A stretch of DNA of 64,000 bases from Nostoc sp. 'Peltigera membranacea cyanobiont' N6. GTDB lineage: Bacteria > Cyanobacteriota > Cyanobacteriia > Cyanobacteriales > Nostocaceae. The DNA lies in the NCBI RefSeq assembly GCF_002949735.1, contig NZ_CP026681.1, positions 248,001-312,000 on the forward strand, read 5' to 3'. A program made the translations under genes and the position numbers. The notes below the pieces were generated by a model, which worked only from the letters and a program-made list of their open reading frames with translations, was not told the DNA's origin and searched no databases. The stretch's first letter is position 1. Each line of letters opens with the position of its first letter. Shown here in pieces: positions 47,073 through 56,700 of this stretch.

Positions 47073-50000
47073 TTATACTGGGATTTCAATGATAAATTCT
47101 GTCCCCTCACCTATAACCGAGTTAAAACTTAATTTTCCGCCGTGGGTTGATTCGACAATTTGCCGAGCGATCGCCAACCCCAACCCTGTACCTTTACCAA
47201 CAGCTTTCGTAGTAAATAAATGGTCAAATATTTTTTGTTTAACTTGTTCGTTAATTCCCTTACCATTATCCCGAATGGCAACTTTAACGAGATTATTTTC
47301 GACTGAGGTTGTAATAGTAATGCAGTTAGGATTGGCTTTAATTTCTTCAAGGCTGAGTCCATGATTAGATTCATCTAAGGCATCAATAGCATTAGCAAAA
47401 ATATTCATAAATACCTGATTTAATTGACCGGGAAAACATTCTACTTCAGGTAAATTACCGTAGTTTGCAACAACTTGAATCGCCGGACGTTGTTCATTGT
47501 CCTTAAGACGATGTTTGAGAATGAGAATAGTGCTATCAATGCCTTGGTGGATATTGAAAGGTACTTTGTAGTCTCGATCGGCACGAGAGAAAGTTCTTAA
47601 ACTGGTGCTGATGTTCTTTAGCCTGTCACACGCCATAGACATAGAATCAATCATCTTGGGTAAGTCTTCTAAGCTATAATCCAAGTCGATTTCTTCGGCG
47701 TGGTCTTTGATTTCATCGCTTTTGTTGGGGAAACTTGATTGATATAGTCTGAGATGTTCAACAATATCAGCGATAGTAGGTTTCGCTTGTTTGAGACTAG
47801 CAGCAATAAAACCAAGGGGATTATTCATTTCGTGAGCTACACCAGCAACTAAGTTGCCTAGTGCAGACATTTTCTCAGTTTGCACCATTTGTAATTGTGC
47901 TTGTTGCAGGTTTTGTAAAGCAGCTTCTAGCTCTTGTGCTTTTTCTTGAAGTTGGACTTCGGCAACTTTGCGTTCGCGTAGCGCAGCTTGCTGTTCTGTA
48001 ATATCATCTGCTAGGGAAGCAACTCCGATTAACTCGCCATCTGCACTTACAAGGGGATTATTATACCAAGCACAAATGATAATTTTACCATCCTTTGTCA
48101 CATTTTCATTGATACTGTAATTGCCGCCCTCCTGCGAGATAATTTCGACGCTGACTCGCTCCATTTCTCCTTGAATCTTTTCAGGAATGATGAATTTGAA
48201 TCCACAACCCAAAGCCTCTTGTTTGCTGTAGCCAAAGATTCTTTCTGCGGCTGGGTTCCAGTCAGTAACTTGATAATTGGTATCCCACTCTATGACTGCT
48301 AGTGGAGTTTGCTGAACCAATAGCTGGAGTCGTTGCTGGGATGATTGCAAGACAGACTGGGCGGTGCTTAACTCCTCAAGCGATCGCTCTAGCTGTTGGG
48401 AATACTCTAGCTGCTGCTCGTAAAGTCGAGCATTTTCCAAAGAAATTGCGGCTTGGGCGCACAGAAAGTTAAGGAGTTCGACGCGATCGCTCGTAAATGC
48501 CCCCTTTACTAAATTATTTTCCAGATATAAAATGCCCAGTAATTTACCTTGGTGTAAAATCGGGTTGCACAAGATACTTTGAGGCTGTTGACGGATAATA
48601 TAGGGGTCATTGGCGAAAGTGATATCTGCGGTTGCATCCAACAAGACAAAAGTCTTTTGATTGCGCTTGACTTTGTAAATGAGCTTGTGGGGAATATCCT
48701 GACTGTCTTCAATGGGAAGACTTTGCAATACAACGGGTTGTGTTTCCTGGCTAATTGATCCGGCAATTAGTAAATGATTGTCTTGCAACAGCATTAACAC
48801 GCATTTATCAGCCCCGGCATTTTCGATGATGATGGAAAGTAAGGATGAAATTAGTTTGGAAAGTTCGATTTCACCAGAGATCGTTTGAGATGCTTTGAGA
48901 ATTGCTGTTAAATCTAGGGTATCTGAAACACTGGTACTGCTAGATGTGACAGTCCCCACGGTGAAGATAGTTTCGTTAGTTGAAAAAACCGAACGGCTTT
49001 GCTGTAATATAGGTGCGAGTAATTGGGGATAGCGTTGTTCTAAGTCGGCGACTTTGGCTTTTGCTCCCCACTTCGCATAACAATAATATGCTTCCTGCAT
49101 ATAACCTGCGGCGACTTTCTCTTTTCCCCAGTCGAGGTAAAACTTTGCTGCTAATTCGTTGGCTAAGGCTTCTTCTTGGATATATTCGTTGGCTTTCGCA
49201 CCAGAAATGGCGCGATCGTATAAGTCTATGGCTTCAGTTGTCTTACCCAAGATTTGATGTCTCTGAGCTTCTACTAAATCATACTTATGTAAGAAGTTCG
49301 TGGGAGCACGATCTGCCCATTGCCGCATTTTTGCTTGCTTTTCCAAGACATGAACCCAGATGTTCTCTTTTTGCTCCACATCTGTTAATTCAGAATATCC
49401 AGCTAATTGAGTTAATGTATCATACCAATAAAAGATAGGAACCCAGAACATTCCCGGAACTCCGTCTAAATATTGCTCGGCTATGACGGCAATTTTCCTA
49501 GCTTGTGCAATCTCTCCAAATAAGTAACTTAGCATGAGTTTTTGAATATATAGAAAAGCCAAGGCAGTTCGATCGTTAGATTGATTGAGCCGTGGTATTT
49601 CTACATTTTCACTAAAAAAATCGCCTTCCAAAAACTGGGGTTTTTCTACTGTAATAACTAAATTCATGACAGTTTGTTGAAGGCTATTTATGTTTTGTAA
49701 GCAAGATTTCTGTTTAAGCTTGGCAATCACTTCGCCATAAATTGACATTTCTCGTTCGAGTTCAAATAGTTCTTTGCCATAATAATAGGCATAACTTAAA
49801 TAATTCATAATACAGTGGGAAGCATTTTGAATGTCACCGCTTTCTAAACCACTTTGATACCCTTCTATAAAAAGTTGAGTTGCGATTCTGAGCGATTTTT
49901 TCCAAAACTGAACTGCGGCGCAAGCTACATTAATTGTATGAGCTTTACTGTCTTTGACTTTGGCATCTTCTAATAGCCTTAAAGCTAACTCACTAAATTG

Positions 50001-52916
50001 ATAGCCCAGATCGATATTGTTGACAATTGCACACAAAAGTAGCCCGTATTTAGCATAAGCAGAGGCAGACTCAGAGGCGTTTCCGTACTCTAGAGATAAA
50101 TTAACTTGCTTTAAGATAATCAACGGTAATAATTTAGGACTTGATAGATAAGTGGAGGCAAACATTGTTGACAGAATCCGCATCACTGCAAGCTTATACG
50201 GATCTGTCATCTCTGGTAAATCGATTAAGCTTAAAGTATCTCTGTTGTCTAGAATTAATAATGTTTCTTTGAATGCTTGCTCAGTTTCAGAAGTGTCTGG
50301 TTCTAGGGAAAATTTCTCTCCTAAAAGTTCGAGAACATCAAGAGCTAATTTGACAGCATCAAGCAACTTATTCTGAGCTTGAAATTTCTGGATTTTTAGC
50401 TCATAGGATTTTATTTTGTCGAGAAGCGGATTGTCTTTTTGCAAAACCACTTCAGTCAACCGATCCATCTGTTCAAAATCGCCACTGAGATATGTACCTT
50501 CTGCGGCTGTTTCATACAGTGCTAATGCTAAAGGATATTGATGTTGCCAACAGTTTGCCTCTAGTAATTTGATCCCGAAAAGAGCATACTCTGCTCCAGC
50601 ACTATAAGCCGTAGAAATGTTCGCCTTTTGTCCAGCAGCTAAATTTAACCGAGCTAACTCTGGTTTCTCTGTTGAATGAAGTAACTCAAAACCTAGATTT
50701 AAATGACCTACAATGTCAAATAGGTATTCTTCTTGTTCGATCTGAGAATTTCCTTGCAACAAAAGTTGCCCAATTTTTAAATGCTTTAGTTGTTTTTGGT
50801 CATCAGGAATCAGAGAATAAGCCGCTTGTTGCACTCTGTCGTGTAAAAATTTGTAAGTAACAATCTCCTGATTTTCGGAAGTAGATATTATACTTTCTTG
50901 CCCGACGTAAAACTTATAAACATCCCCAATTGGTAAAATCAATCCTTCTTGTAGTGCTTTCCATAAACAGGCTGCGGTTTCGATTTGAGATTGTTCAGCA
51001 ACAATAGCCAAAGTTCCTAAATCAAATTGATTACCGATACAAGCTGCTAACTGCAACACCTGCTGAGTTGATAGCGGTAGTTTTTGCAGTTGTAAACTCA
51101 TAAAAGCTATCACATCATCTGTTGCTGCTAGAGTTTTTATCTGGATAATGTCACACTGCCAACAATTTAATTCAAAGTCAAATGTGATTAATTTATCTTG
51201 ATGCAACGCTTTGATAAACTGTGTGGTAAAAAATGGATTTCCTTGAGTTTTTTGATATACTAATTCTGCTAGAGATGATGCTAAATTATTACTGCATTTG
51301 AGTGTATCAGCAACTAACTTATTGACTTGTACCTTACTTAATGGTGCTAAGGTAATCGTGTTAATTATTGCTTGTGTTTTCTGGATTTCACTCAAGGTCA
51401 ACATTAATGAATGTCCAGGATTGACTTCGTTATCACGATATGCACCAATAATGAAAAGATGCCCGGTATCAGCCATTAATAGCTGCATTAACTTTAGCGA
51501 TGCAGAATCAGCCCATTGCAAATCATCGAGAAACATCACTAAGGGATGTTCTTTAGTTGTAAAGACTTGGGTGAATTTTTCAAACAATAAATTAAAACGA
51601 TTTTGCGCTGCTGCTCCTGATAATTCTGCTGCTGGTGGTTGTGCGCCAATAATTTTCTCTAATTCGGGAATAACATCAATAATTACTTTTCCATTGTCGC
51701 CAACAGCCTCTAATATTTTATTTTTCCACTCCTCTAGTTGAATATCACTTTCTGTTAACAATTGACCCATTAAATCGCGGAATACTTGCACAAAAGCACT
51801 GAAGGGAATATTCCGTTGAAATTGGTCATATTTACCTTTAATAAAATAGCCCCGTTGTCTAACAATGGGTTTATGAACTTCGTTGACAACGGCTGTTTTG
51901 CCAATTCCAGAAAACCCAGCTACCAGCATCATTTCTGTTGCGCCAAGGCTGACTCTTTCAAATGCTTCTAGTAGGGTTTGAACTTCCTGGTCTCTGCCAT
52001 AAAGTTTATCAGGAATTATAAAGCGATCGCACAAATCCTTACTAGCAATTTCAAAGCTTTGAATTTCACCAGTTTCTTTTAGCTGATGTAAACATTTTTC
52101 TAAATCAAATTTCAATCCTAATGCACTCTGATATCTATCTTCAGCATTTTTCATCATCAGTTTACTGACAATTTCTGAGATAATTGCCGGAATCTGTGGA
52201 TTAATTTTATGTCCTAAAGGTGCTGTTTTAGCAAGATGAGAATGTACCAATTCCATTGGATCGTTTGATGCAAATGGTAACTCACCCGTGAGTAATTCAT
52301 AAAAAGTTACACCCAAGGAATAAAAATCTGTGCGATAATCGATTACCCGATTCATTCTCCCTGTCTGTTCAGGAGAAATATAAGCTAGTGTTCCTTCCAA
52401 CACATTGGGGTTAACAAGGGTTTGCGTTTCTCGTGGTAGAAGTGATGCAATACTAAAGTCAATTAATTTGACTTGTTTGGTTTCGGGATTAATTAAGATA
52501 TTGCTGGGTTTGATATCTTTATGAATAATGCGCTCGTGGTAGAGAATATCTAAGGTGTTGCAAAGTGCGATCGCAATTTCTAAAAACTCCTCTATAGACG
52601 CGATATATCGGGTTTCTAGAACAGCAAAATATTCTTTTAAGGAAATTCCCCCAAAGTCTTCCATCACCAGCGAATAGCCATTTTGGAAAGGTTCTAGGCT
52701 ATAGGTTTGAACGATCAGGGGTGAGTTGAGATTTTTGACAATGGTATACTGATTGCGAAACTGTACTAATTCCGAGAAACTGGGATAAAGATTTTTCAGC
52801 AGTTTGATCGCTACAGGTTCTCGATCGATTTCTCGAACTGCACGATAAACCAAAGTGCGAGAACCATTGTAGAGTTCTTCACTAACTTGATATCCGGGAA
52901 TACTAACTAGAGTCAT
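47073..52916 (-). CDS. HstK-type dual kinase with one PAS (1947 aa); helical type IV, HK type B
   Basis: Most diverged helical region of the set (ARLNLAAGQKA, LSLIDLPEMTDPYKLAV). The kinase differs too: MTLVSIPGY at the start, VAIK in place of VVIK, and MNRVIDYR in place of MNRGIDYR. Walker A Lys is near 335. Common-type GAF (about 1368-1495) is followed by a classic PAS (about 1529-1639, ending SLADDITEQQAALRERK) with WNPAAERIFGYS, then a coiled stretch and histidine kinase type B with H1695. It is the last gene before the plus-strand Uma2 gene. Its leader keeps only GGATTTAGTATTCCCAGAT and has lost the left arm of the hairpin. Confidence 0.92.
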   Translation of the reverse strand: MTLVSIPGYQVSEELYNGSRTLVYRAVREIDREPVAIKLLKNLYPSFSELVQFRNQYTIVKNLNSPLIVQTYSLEPFQNGYSLVMEDFGGISLKEYFAVLETRYIASIEEFLEIAIALCNTLDILYHERIIHKDIKPSNILINPETKQVKLIDFSIASLLPRETQTLVNPNVLEGTLAYISPEQTGRMNRVIDYRTDFYSLGVTFYELLTGELPFASNDPMELVHSHLAKTAPLGHKINPQIPAIISEIVSKLMMKNAEDRYQSALGLKFDLEKCLHQLKETGEIQSFEIASKDLCDRFIIPDKLYGRDQEVQTLLEAFERVSLGATEMMLVAGFSGIGKTAVVNEVHKPIVRQRGYFIKGKYDQFQRNIPFSAFVQVFRDLMGQLLTESDIQLEEWKNKILEAVGDNGKVIIDVIPELEKIIGAQPPAAELSGAAAQNRFNLLFEKFTQVFTTKEHPLVMFLDDLQWADSASLKLMQLLMADTGHLFIIGAYRDNEVNPGHSLMLTLSEIQKTQAIINTITLAPLSKVQVNKLVADTLKCSNNLASSLAELVYQKTQGNPFFTTQFIKALHQDKLITFDFELNCWQCDIIQIKTLAATDDVIAFMSLQLQKLPLSTQQVLQLAACIGNQFDLGTLAIVAEQSQIETAACLWKALQEGLILPIGDVYKFYVGQESIISTSENQEIVTYKFLHDRVQQAAYSLIPDDQKQLKHLKIGQLLLQGNSQIEQEEYLFDIVGHLNLGFELLHSTEKPELARLNLAAGQKANISTAYSAGAEYALFGIKLLEANCWQHQYPLALALYETAAEGTYLSGDFEQMDRLTEVVLQKDNPLLDKIKSYELKIQKFQAQNKLLDAVKLALDVLELLGEKFSLEPDTSETEQAFKETLLILDNRDTLSLIDLPEMTDPYKLAVMRILSTMFASTYLSSPKLLPLIILKQVNLSLEYGNASESASAYAKYGLLLCAIVNNIDLGYQFSELALRLLEDAKVKDSKAHTINVACAAVQFWKKSLRIATQLFIEGYQSGLESGDIQNASHCIMNYLSYAYYYGKELFELEREMSIYGEVIAKLKQKSCLQNINSLQQTVMNLVITVEKPQFLEGDFFSENVEIPRLNQSNDRTALAFLYIQKLMLSYLFGEIAQARKIAVIAEQYLDGVPGMFWVPIFYWYDTLTQLAGYSELTDVEQKENIWVHVLEKQAKMRQWADRAPTNFLHKYDLVEAQRHQILGKTTEAIDLYDRAISGAKANEYIQEEALANELAAKFYLDWGKEKVAAGYMQEAYYCYAKWGAKAKVADLEQRYPQLLAPILQQSRSVFSTNETIFTVGTVTSSSTSVSDTLDLTAILKASQTISGEIELSKLISSLLSIIIENAGADKCVLMLLQDNHLLIAGSISQETQPVVLQSLPIEDSQDIPHKLIYKVKRNQKTFVLLDATADITFANDPYIIRQQPQSILCNPILHQGKLLGILYLENNLVKGAFTSDRVELLNFLCAQAAISLENARLYEQQLEYSQQLERSLEELSTAQSVLQSSQQRLQLLVQQTPLAVIEWDTNYQVTDWNPAAERIFGYSKQEALGCGFKFIIPEKIQGEMERVSVEIISQEGGNYSINENVTKDGKIIICAWYNNPLVSADGELIGVASLADDITEQQAALRERKVAEVQLQEKAQELEAALQNLQQAQLQMVQTEKMSALGNLVAGVAHEMNNPLGFIAASLKQAKPTIADIVEHLRLYQSSFPNKSDEIKDHAEEIDLDYSLEDLPKMIDSMSMACDRLKNISTSLRTFSRADRDYKVPFNIHQGIDSTILILKHRLKDNEQRPAIQVVANYGNLPEVECFPGQLNQVFMNIFANAIDALDESNHGLSLEEIKANPNCITITTSVENNLVKVAIRDNGKGINEQVKQKIFDHLFTTKAVGKGTGLGLAIARQIVESTHGGKLSFNSVIGEGTEFIIEIPV

Positions 52917-52943
52917 TGTTCTGCCACCAAAATTTTGACAATT

Positions 52944-52964
52944 CTGGATTTAGTATTCCCAGAT
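52944..52964 (-). promoter_or_regulatory. Truncated spacer element before the gene at 47073
   Basis: CTGGATTTAGTATTCCCAGAT matches the middle of the 46-bp element. The hairpin's left arm is missing, and homology stops exactly after CCCAGAT, where the leader of the divergent Uma2 gene begins. Confidence 0.65.
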
Positions 52965-53001
52965 CGTAAAATGGGTTTATTGTTGCGAGGGAATTTATCC
53001 T

Positions 53002-53697
53002 ATGGAATACTCCATTCCCTTACCCCTGCTCCCAACTTCGGCTGAACTCCCCGATTCTGATGATACTCCTGTGGATAACGAGCTGCAAAACCTGATTCCT
53101 AACTTACTGTTAGCTATTTTGTCCGCAATTTGGAGCGATCGCACCGATTGGTTCTTTGGTGTAGACATGGGTATCTACTACCTCCCAACTGCACCGAGAA
53201 AATCCATTGTCCCCGATGGCTTTTTGAGCTTGGGTGTCCAACGACGGCGACGACCGCCGAATGGAAGACTCAGTTATGTGCTTTGGGAAGAAAATTGGAC
53301 ACCACCCATTTTGGTTGTCGAAATCGTCTCTCAAACCTATGGTGGAGAATACGATATTAAAATGGGCAAATATTTAGATTTAGGGGTATTGTATTACGTC
53401 ATCTACAATCCAGAATATTCGCAACGAGATAATCACGCTCCCTTTGAAGTGTATCGACGGGTTGATGATGAATTTGTGTTGCAATCGCAAGAGCAGTTTT
53501 GGATACCGGAGTTGCAGTTGGGAATTGGGGTAGCTGCGGGGATTCATAAAGGTTGGGAGCGAGACTGGTTATTTTGGTTCGATCGAGATGGCGATCGCTT
53601 CCTTACCCCCGATGAACGCATAGAACAGGCTGAACAAGCCCTACAAGACTTGCGTTATCGTCTTCAACAGCGAGGTATCGATCCAGATAATTTGTAA
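53002..53697 (+). CDS. Uma2-family (DUF820) PD-(D/E)XK nuclease-like protein (231 aa)
   Basis: Restriction-endonuclease-fold protein of a family greatly expanded in cyanobacteria. Likely active-site residues are D72 in VPDGFLSLG, E107 in LVVEIVS and K120 in DIKMGKYL, followed by the typical YYVIYNP strand. A C-terminal helix (IEQAEQALQDLRYRLQQRG) is charged and may mediate self-association. A GAGGGA ribosome-binding site lies about 9 bp before the ATG. It is the only plus-strand gene and splits the array, sharing no homology with its neighbours. Biological substrate is unknown for most of the family. It may have entered as part of an insertion or survived one. Confidence 0.85.
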   Translation: MEYSIPLPLLPTSAELPDSDDTPVDNELQNLIPNLLLAILSAIWSDRTDWFFGVDMGIYYLPTAPRKSIVPDGFLSLGVQRRRRPPNGRLSYVLWEENWTPPILVVEIVSQTYGGEYDIKMGKYLDLGVLYYVIYNPEYSQRDNHAPFEVYRRVDDEFVLQSQEQFWIPELQLGIGVAAGIHKGWERDWLFWFDRDGDRFLTPDERIEQAEQALQDLRYRLQQRGIDPDNL

Positions 53698-53721
53698 CGT
53701 GAAAATCTGCGGTGTCCAGAT

Positions 53722-53758
53722 CCCCGACTTCGTAAAAGTTGTCGGGGAGCTTATTTTT
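53722..53758 (+). terminator. Stem-loop terminator after the Uma2 gene
   Basis: CCCCGAC (53722-53728) pairs with GTCGGGG (53741-53747), followed by AGCTTATTTTT. It lies between convergent genes, 25 bp after the Uma2 stop. The sequence is related to the hairpin at 59633-59665, so it may also be a copy of a dispersed repeat. Confidence 0.6.
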
Positions 53759-53766
53759 CAATAAAT

Positions 53767-56700
53767 TTACACCGGAATTTCAATCATAAATTCTGTACCT
53801 TCACCTAAAACAGAGTTACAACTTAATTTACCGCCGTGGGTTGATTCGACGATTTGCCGAGCGATCGCTAATCCTAAACCAGTGCCTTTACCAACAGCTT
53901 TTGTAGTAAATAAATGGTCAAATATTTTTGATTTGACTTGTTCATTCATCCCCTTGCCATTATCAGCAATACCAATTTTAACTAGATGATTTTCTACAGA
54001 GGTTGTAATTGTAATGCAGTTAGGATTGCCTTTAATTTCTTCAAAACTGCGTCCGGTATTAGATTCATCCAAGGCATCAATAGCGTTGGCTAAAAGATTC
54101 ATAAATACCTGATTTAATTGACCAGGGAAACATTCAACTTGAGGTAAATTCCCGTAGTTGGTGACAACTTCAATCGCCGGGCGTTGTTCATTCGGCTTGA
54201 GACGATGTTTGAGAATGAGAATGGTGCTATCAATGCCTTGGTGGATGTTAAATGGCACTTTGTAGTCTTGATCGGCACGAGAGAAAGTTCTTAAACTAGT
54301 GCTGATGTTTTTGAGGCGATCGCACGCCATAGACATGGAATCAATCATTTTGGGCAAGTCTTCTAAGCTATAATCCAAGTCGATTTCTTCGGCGTGGTCA
54401 AGGATTTTATCACTTTTGTTGGGTAAACTTTCTTGATATAGTCCGAGATGTTCAACAATATCAGTGAAAGTAGGTTTAGCTTGTATGAGACTAGCAGCAA
54501 TAAAACCAAGGGGATTATTCATTTCGTGAGCTACACCAGCAACTAAATTACCCAACGCAGACATTTTTTCACTTTGAATCATTTGTAGTTGGGTTTGCTG
54601 CAAGTCTCCTAGGGCTTGTTCTAACTGTTGAGACTTGTGGATGATGGCGGCTTCGGCTTTTTTGCGATCGCGAATATCTCGACTAATCGATGCCAGACAC
54701 AGTGGCTGATTGGTGAGGGGATCTTTGATCACAAAGAGTACGTAATCAGTGGGAATCAACTGCCCAGTTTGGAAGTGGCGAAAGTTCATCTCTCCATGCC
54801 CAACGCCCTGCTGCATCACGCGGGGCAAGATTTCCCGTTCGATCTGGTCAAAATCTTCTGGACTGTGGAAATCTCGGATCTGAAAGTTAGAGATTTCGGC
54901 ATCGTCATCGAGTCCAATCAACTGCCGTCCGGCTGGGTTGAGATAAATGGTTTGTCCAGTAAGCGTTGTGATGCCGATAAAATCACTGCTGTTCTGCACT
55001 ACGCCTGCCAATTTTTGCTGTTCTCGCAAGGCTTGCTCTAGCTGCTGGGAATATGTTTGCGATCGCTCATAAAGTCGAGCATTTTCCAGAGAAATAGCGG
55101 CTTGAGTGCAGAGTAAATTCAGCAGTTCCACGCGATCGCTCGTGAATGCCCCCGTCGCTAAATTATTTTCTAGATACAACACTCCAAGTAACTTACCTTG
55201 ATGCAAAATCGGGCTACACAAGATACTTTTAGGCTGCTGACGCATGATATACGAGTCATTAGCTAAGGTCGGATTGGCAGTGGCATCAATTAGCACAACG
55301 GTCTGCCTGTTGTTCTTCACTTTGTAAATCAGCTTTAAGGGAATATCTTGGCTATCTTCAACAGGAAGACTCTGCAATACGACTGGCTCTGTCCCTACAG
55401 TAATTGACCCTTTAATTAGTAAGCAACTGTCTCCCAGTAGCATCAACACGCATTTATCAGCCCCCGCATTTTCGATGACAATTTCAAGCAACGATGAAAG
55501 CAGTTTTTCCAGTTCAATTTCACCTGAGATAGTTTGGGAAGCTTTGAGAATGGCAGCTAAATCTAAAGCAACAGAGACGCTGCTAGCACTGCTAGAAGTT
55601 GCAGAAGTCGTAGAGGTACTCCCCAAGGCAAAGATAGTCTCGTGAGTGGAGAAGGGAGAACGGGTTTGCTCTAAGATGGGGGTGAGGAGTTGGGGATAGC
55701 GTTTTTCTAGGTCGGTAACTTTGGCTTTAGCACCCCAATGGACATAGCCATAGTAAGCTTGGGTCATGTATTCTTGAGCAATACGTTTTTTGCCCCAGTG
55801 GAGGTAAAACTTGGCAGCCAGTTCATTGGCCAGTGCTTCTTCTTGGATGTAGCCTTGTTCTTGGGCTCCAGATATGGCGCGATCGTAATATTCTATGGCC
55901 TCAGTTTTATTGCCCAGAATACGAAACTGTTCTGCGGCAACTAAATCAAATTTATGCTGAAAATTCATCGGCGCGTGATCTGCCCATAGCTTCATCTTTT
56001 CTTGGTTCTGAGTCACTCGACTTAGTATGTCTTTTTGCTGGGAATCTGGTACAGAAGGATAGATGGCTAGATGGGTTAAAGAATCGTAGAAATGGAATAC
56101 TGGAACTGACATAGTTCCCTGTAACCCATCTAAATATTGTTCAGATTCCAGGGAATTTTCCTGTGCTTGTTGATATTCTCCCAGCAGGTAACAAAGAATT
56201 AGTTTATTAAGATATAAGTAGCTAACTCCACTTCGATCATTAACCTGCTTCATAAGTGGCAACCGAGTTTCCTCGTTGTAAATTTCACCCCGTAAACTAC
56301 ATGGATTTCCTGAGGGATTTAACAAGTTCAATACTAACTCTTGAGTAATTTGATGCCAACCTAAAGCATTTTCTTGCTTAATCCGAGCCAGAGCATCACT
56401 ACCAAAAGCCATCTCCCGTGCTAAAGCTGTTAGTTCCTGCCCCATAAAATAAGCATATTCGTATATCATCATGGCAGAGATGCCAGCGTGTTCAAAATTT
56501 CCGCATTCCACTCCACTTTCGTAGCTATCCCAAAGAATTGGCAATGTTTCTCTGATGTGAGCTTTGCCATGAATTGAAAATGTTCCTACCAAATTGAATA
56601 TATGTGACTTGATCTCTATAAAATTAAATTGTTCTGCTAGATTAATTGCTAACTTGCCAAATTGATAACCAGATTCAATCTCCTGAAATACTGAATTTAG

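Noticed and set aside
49013..49438. Plus-strand open frame of 141 codons
   Set aside because: Lies wholly inside the coding sequence of the 47073 gene, with no domain and no ribosome-binding site; a shadow of the conserved helical region. The frames at 3385-3822 and 51298-51741 were rejected for the same reason.
53722..53747. Transposon end
   Set aside because: The hairpin resembles that at 59633, but no transposase or matching opposite end was found, so terminator or dispersed repeat is the simpler reading.
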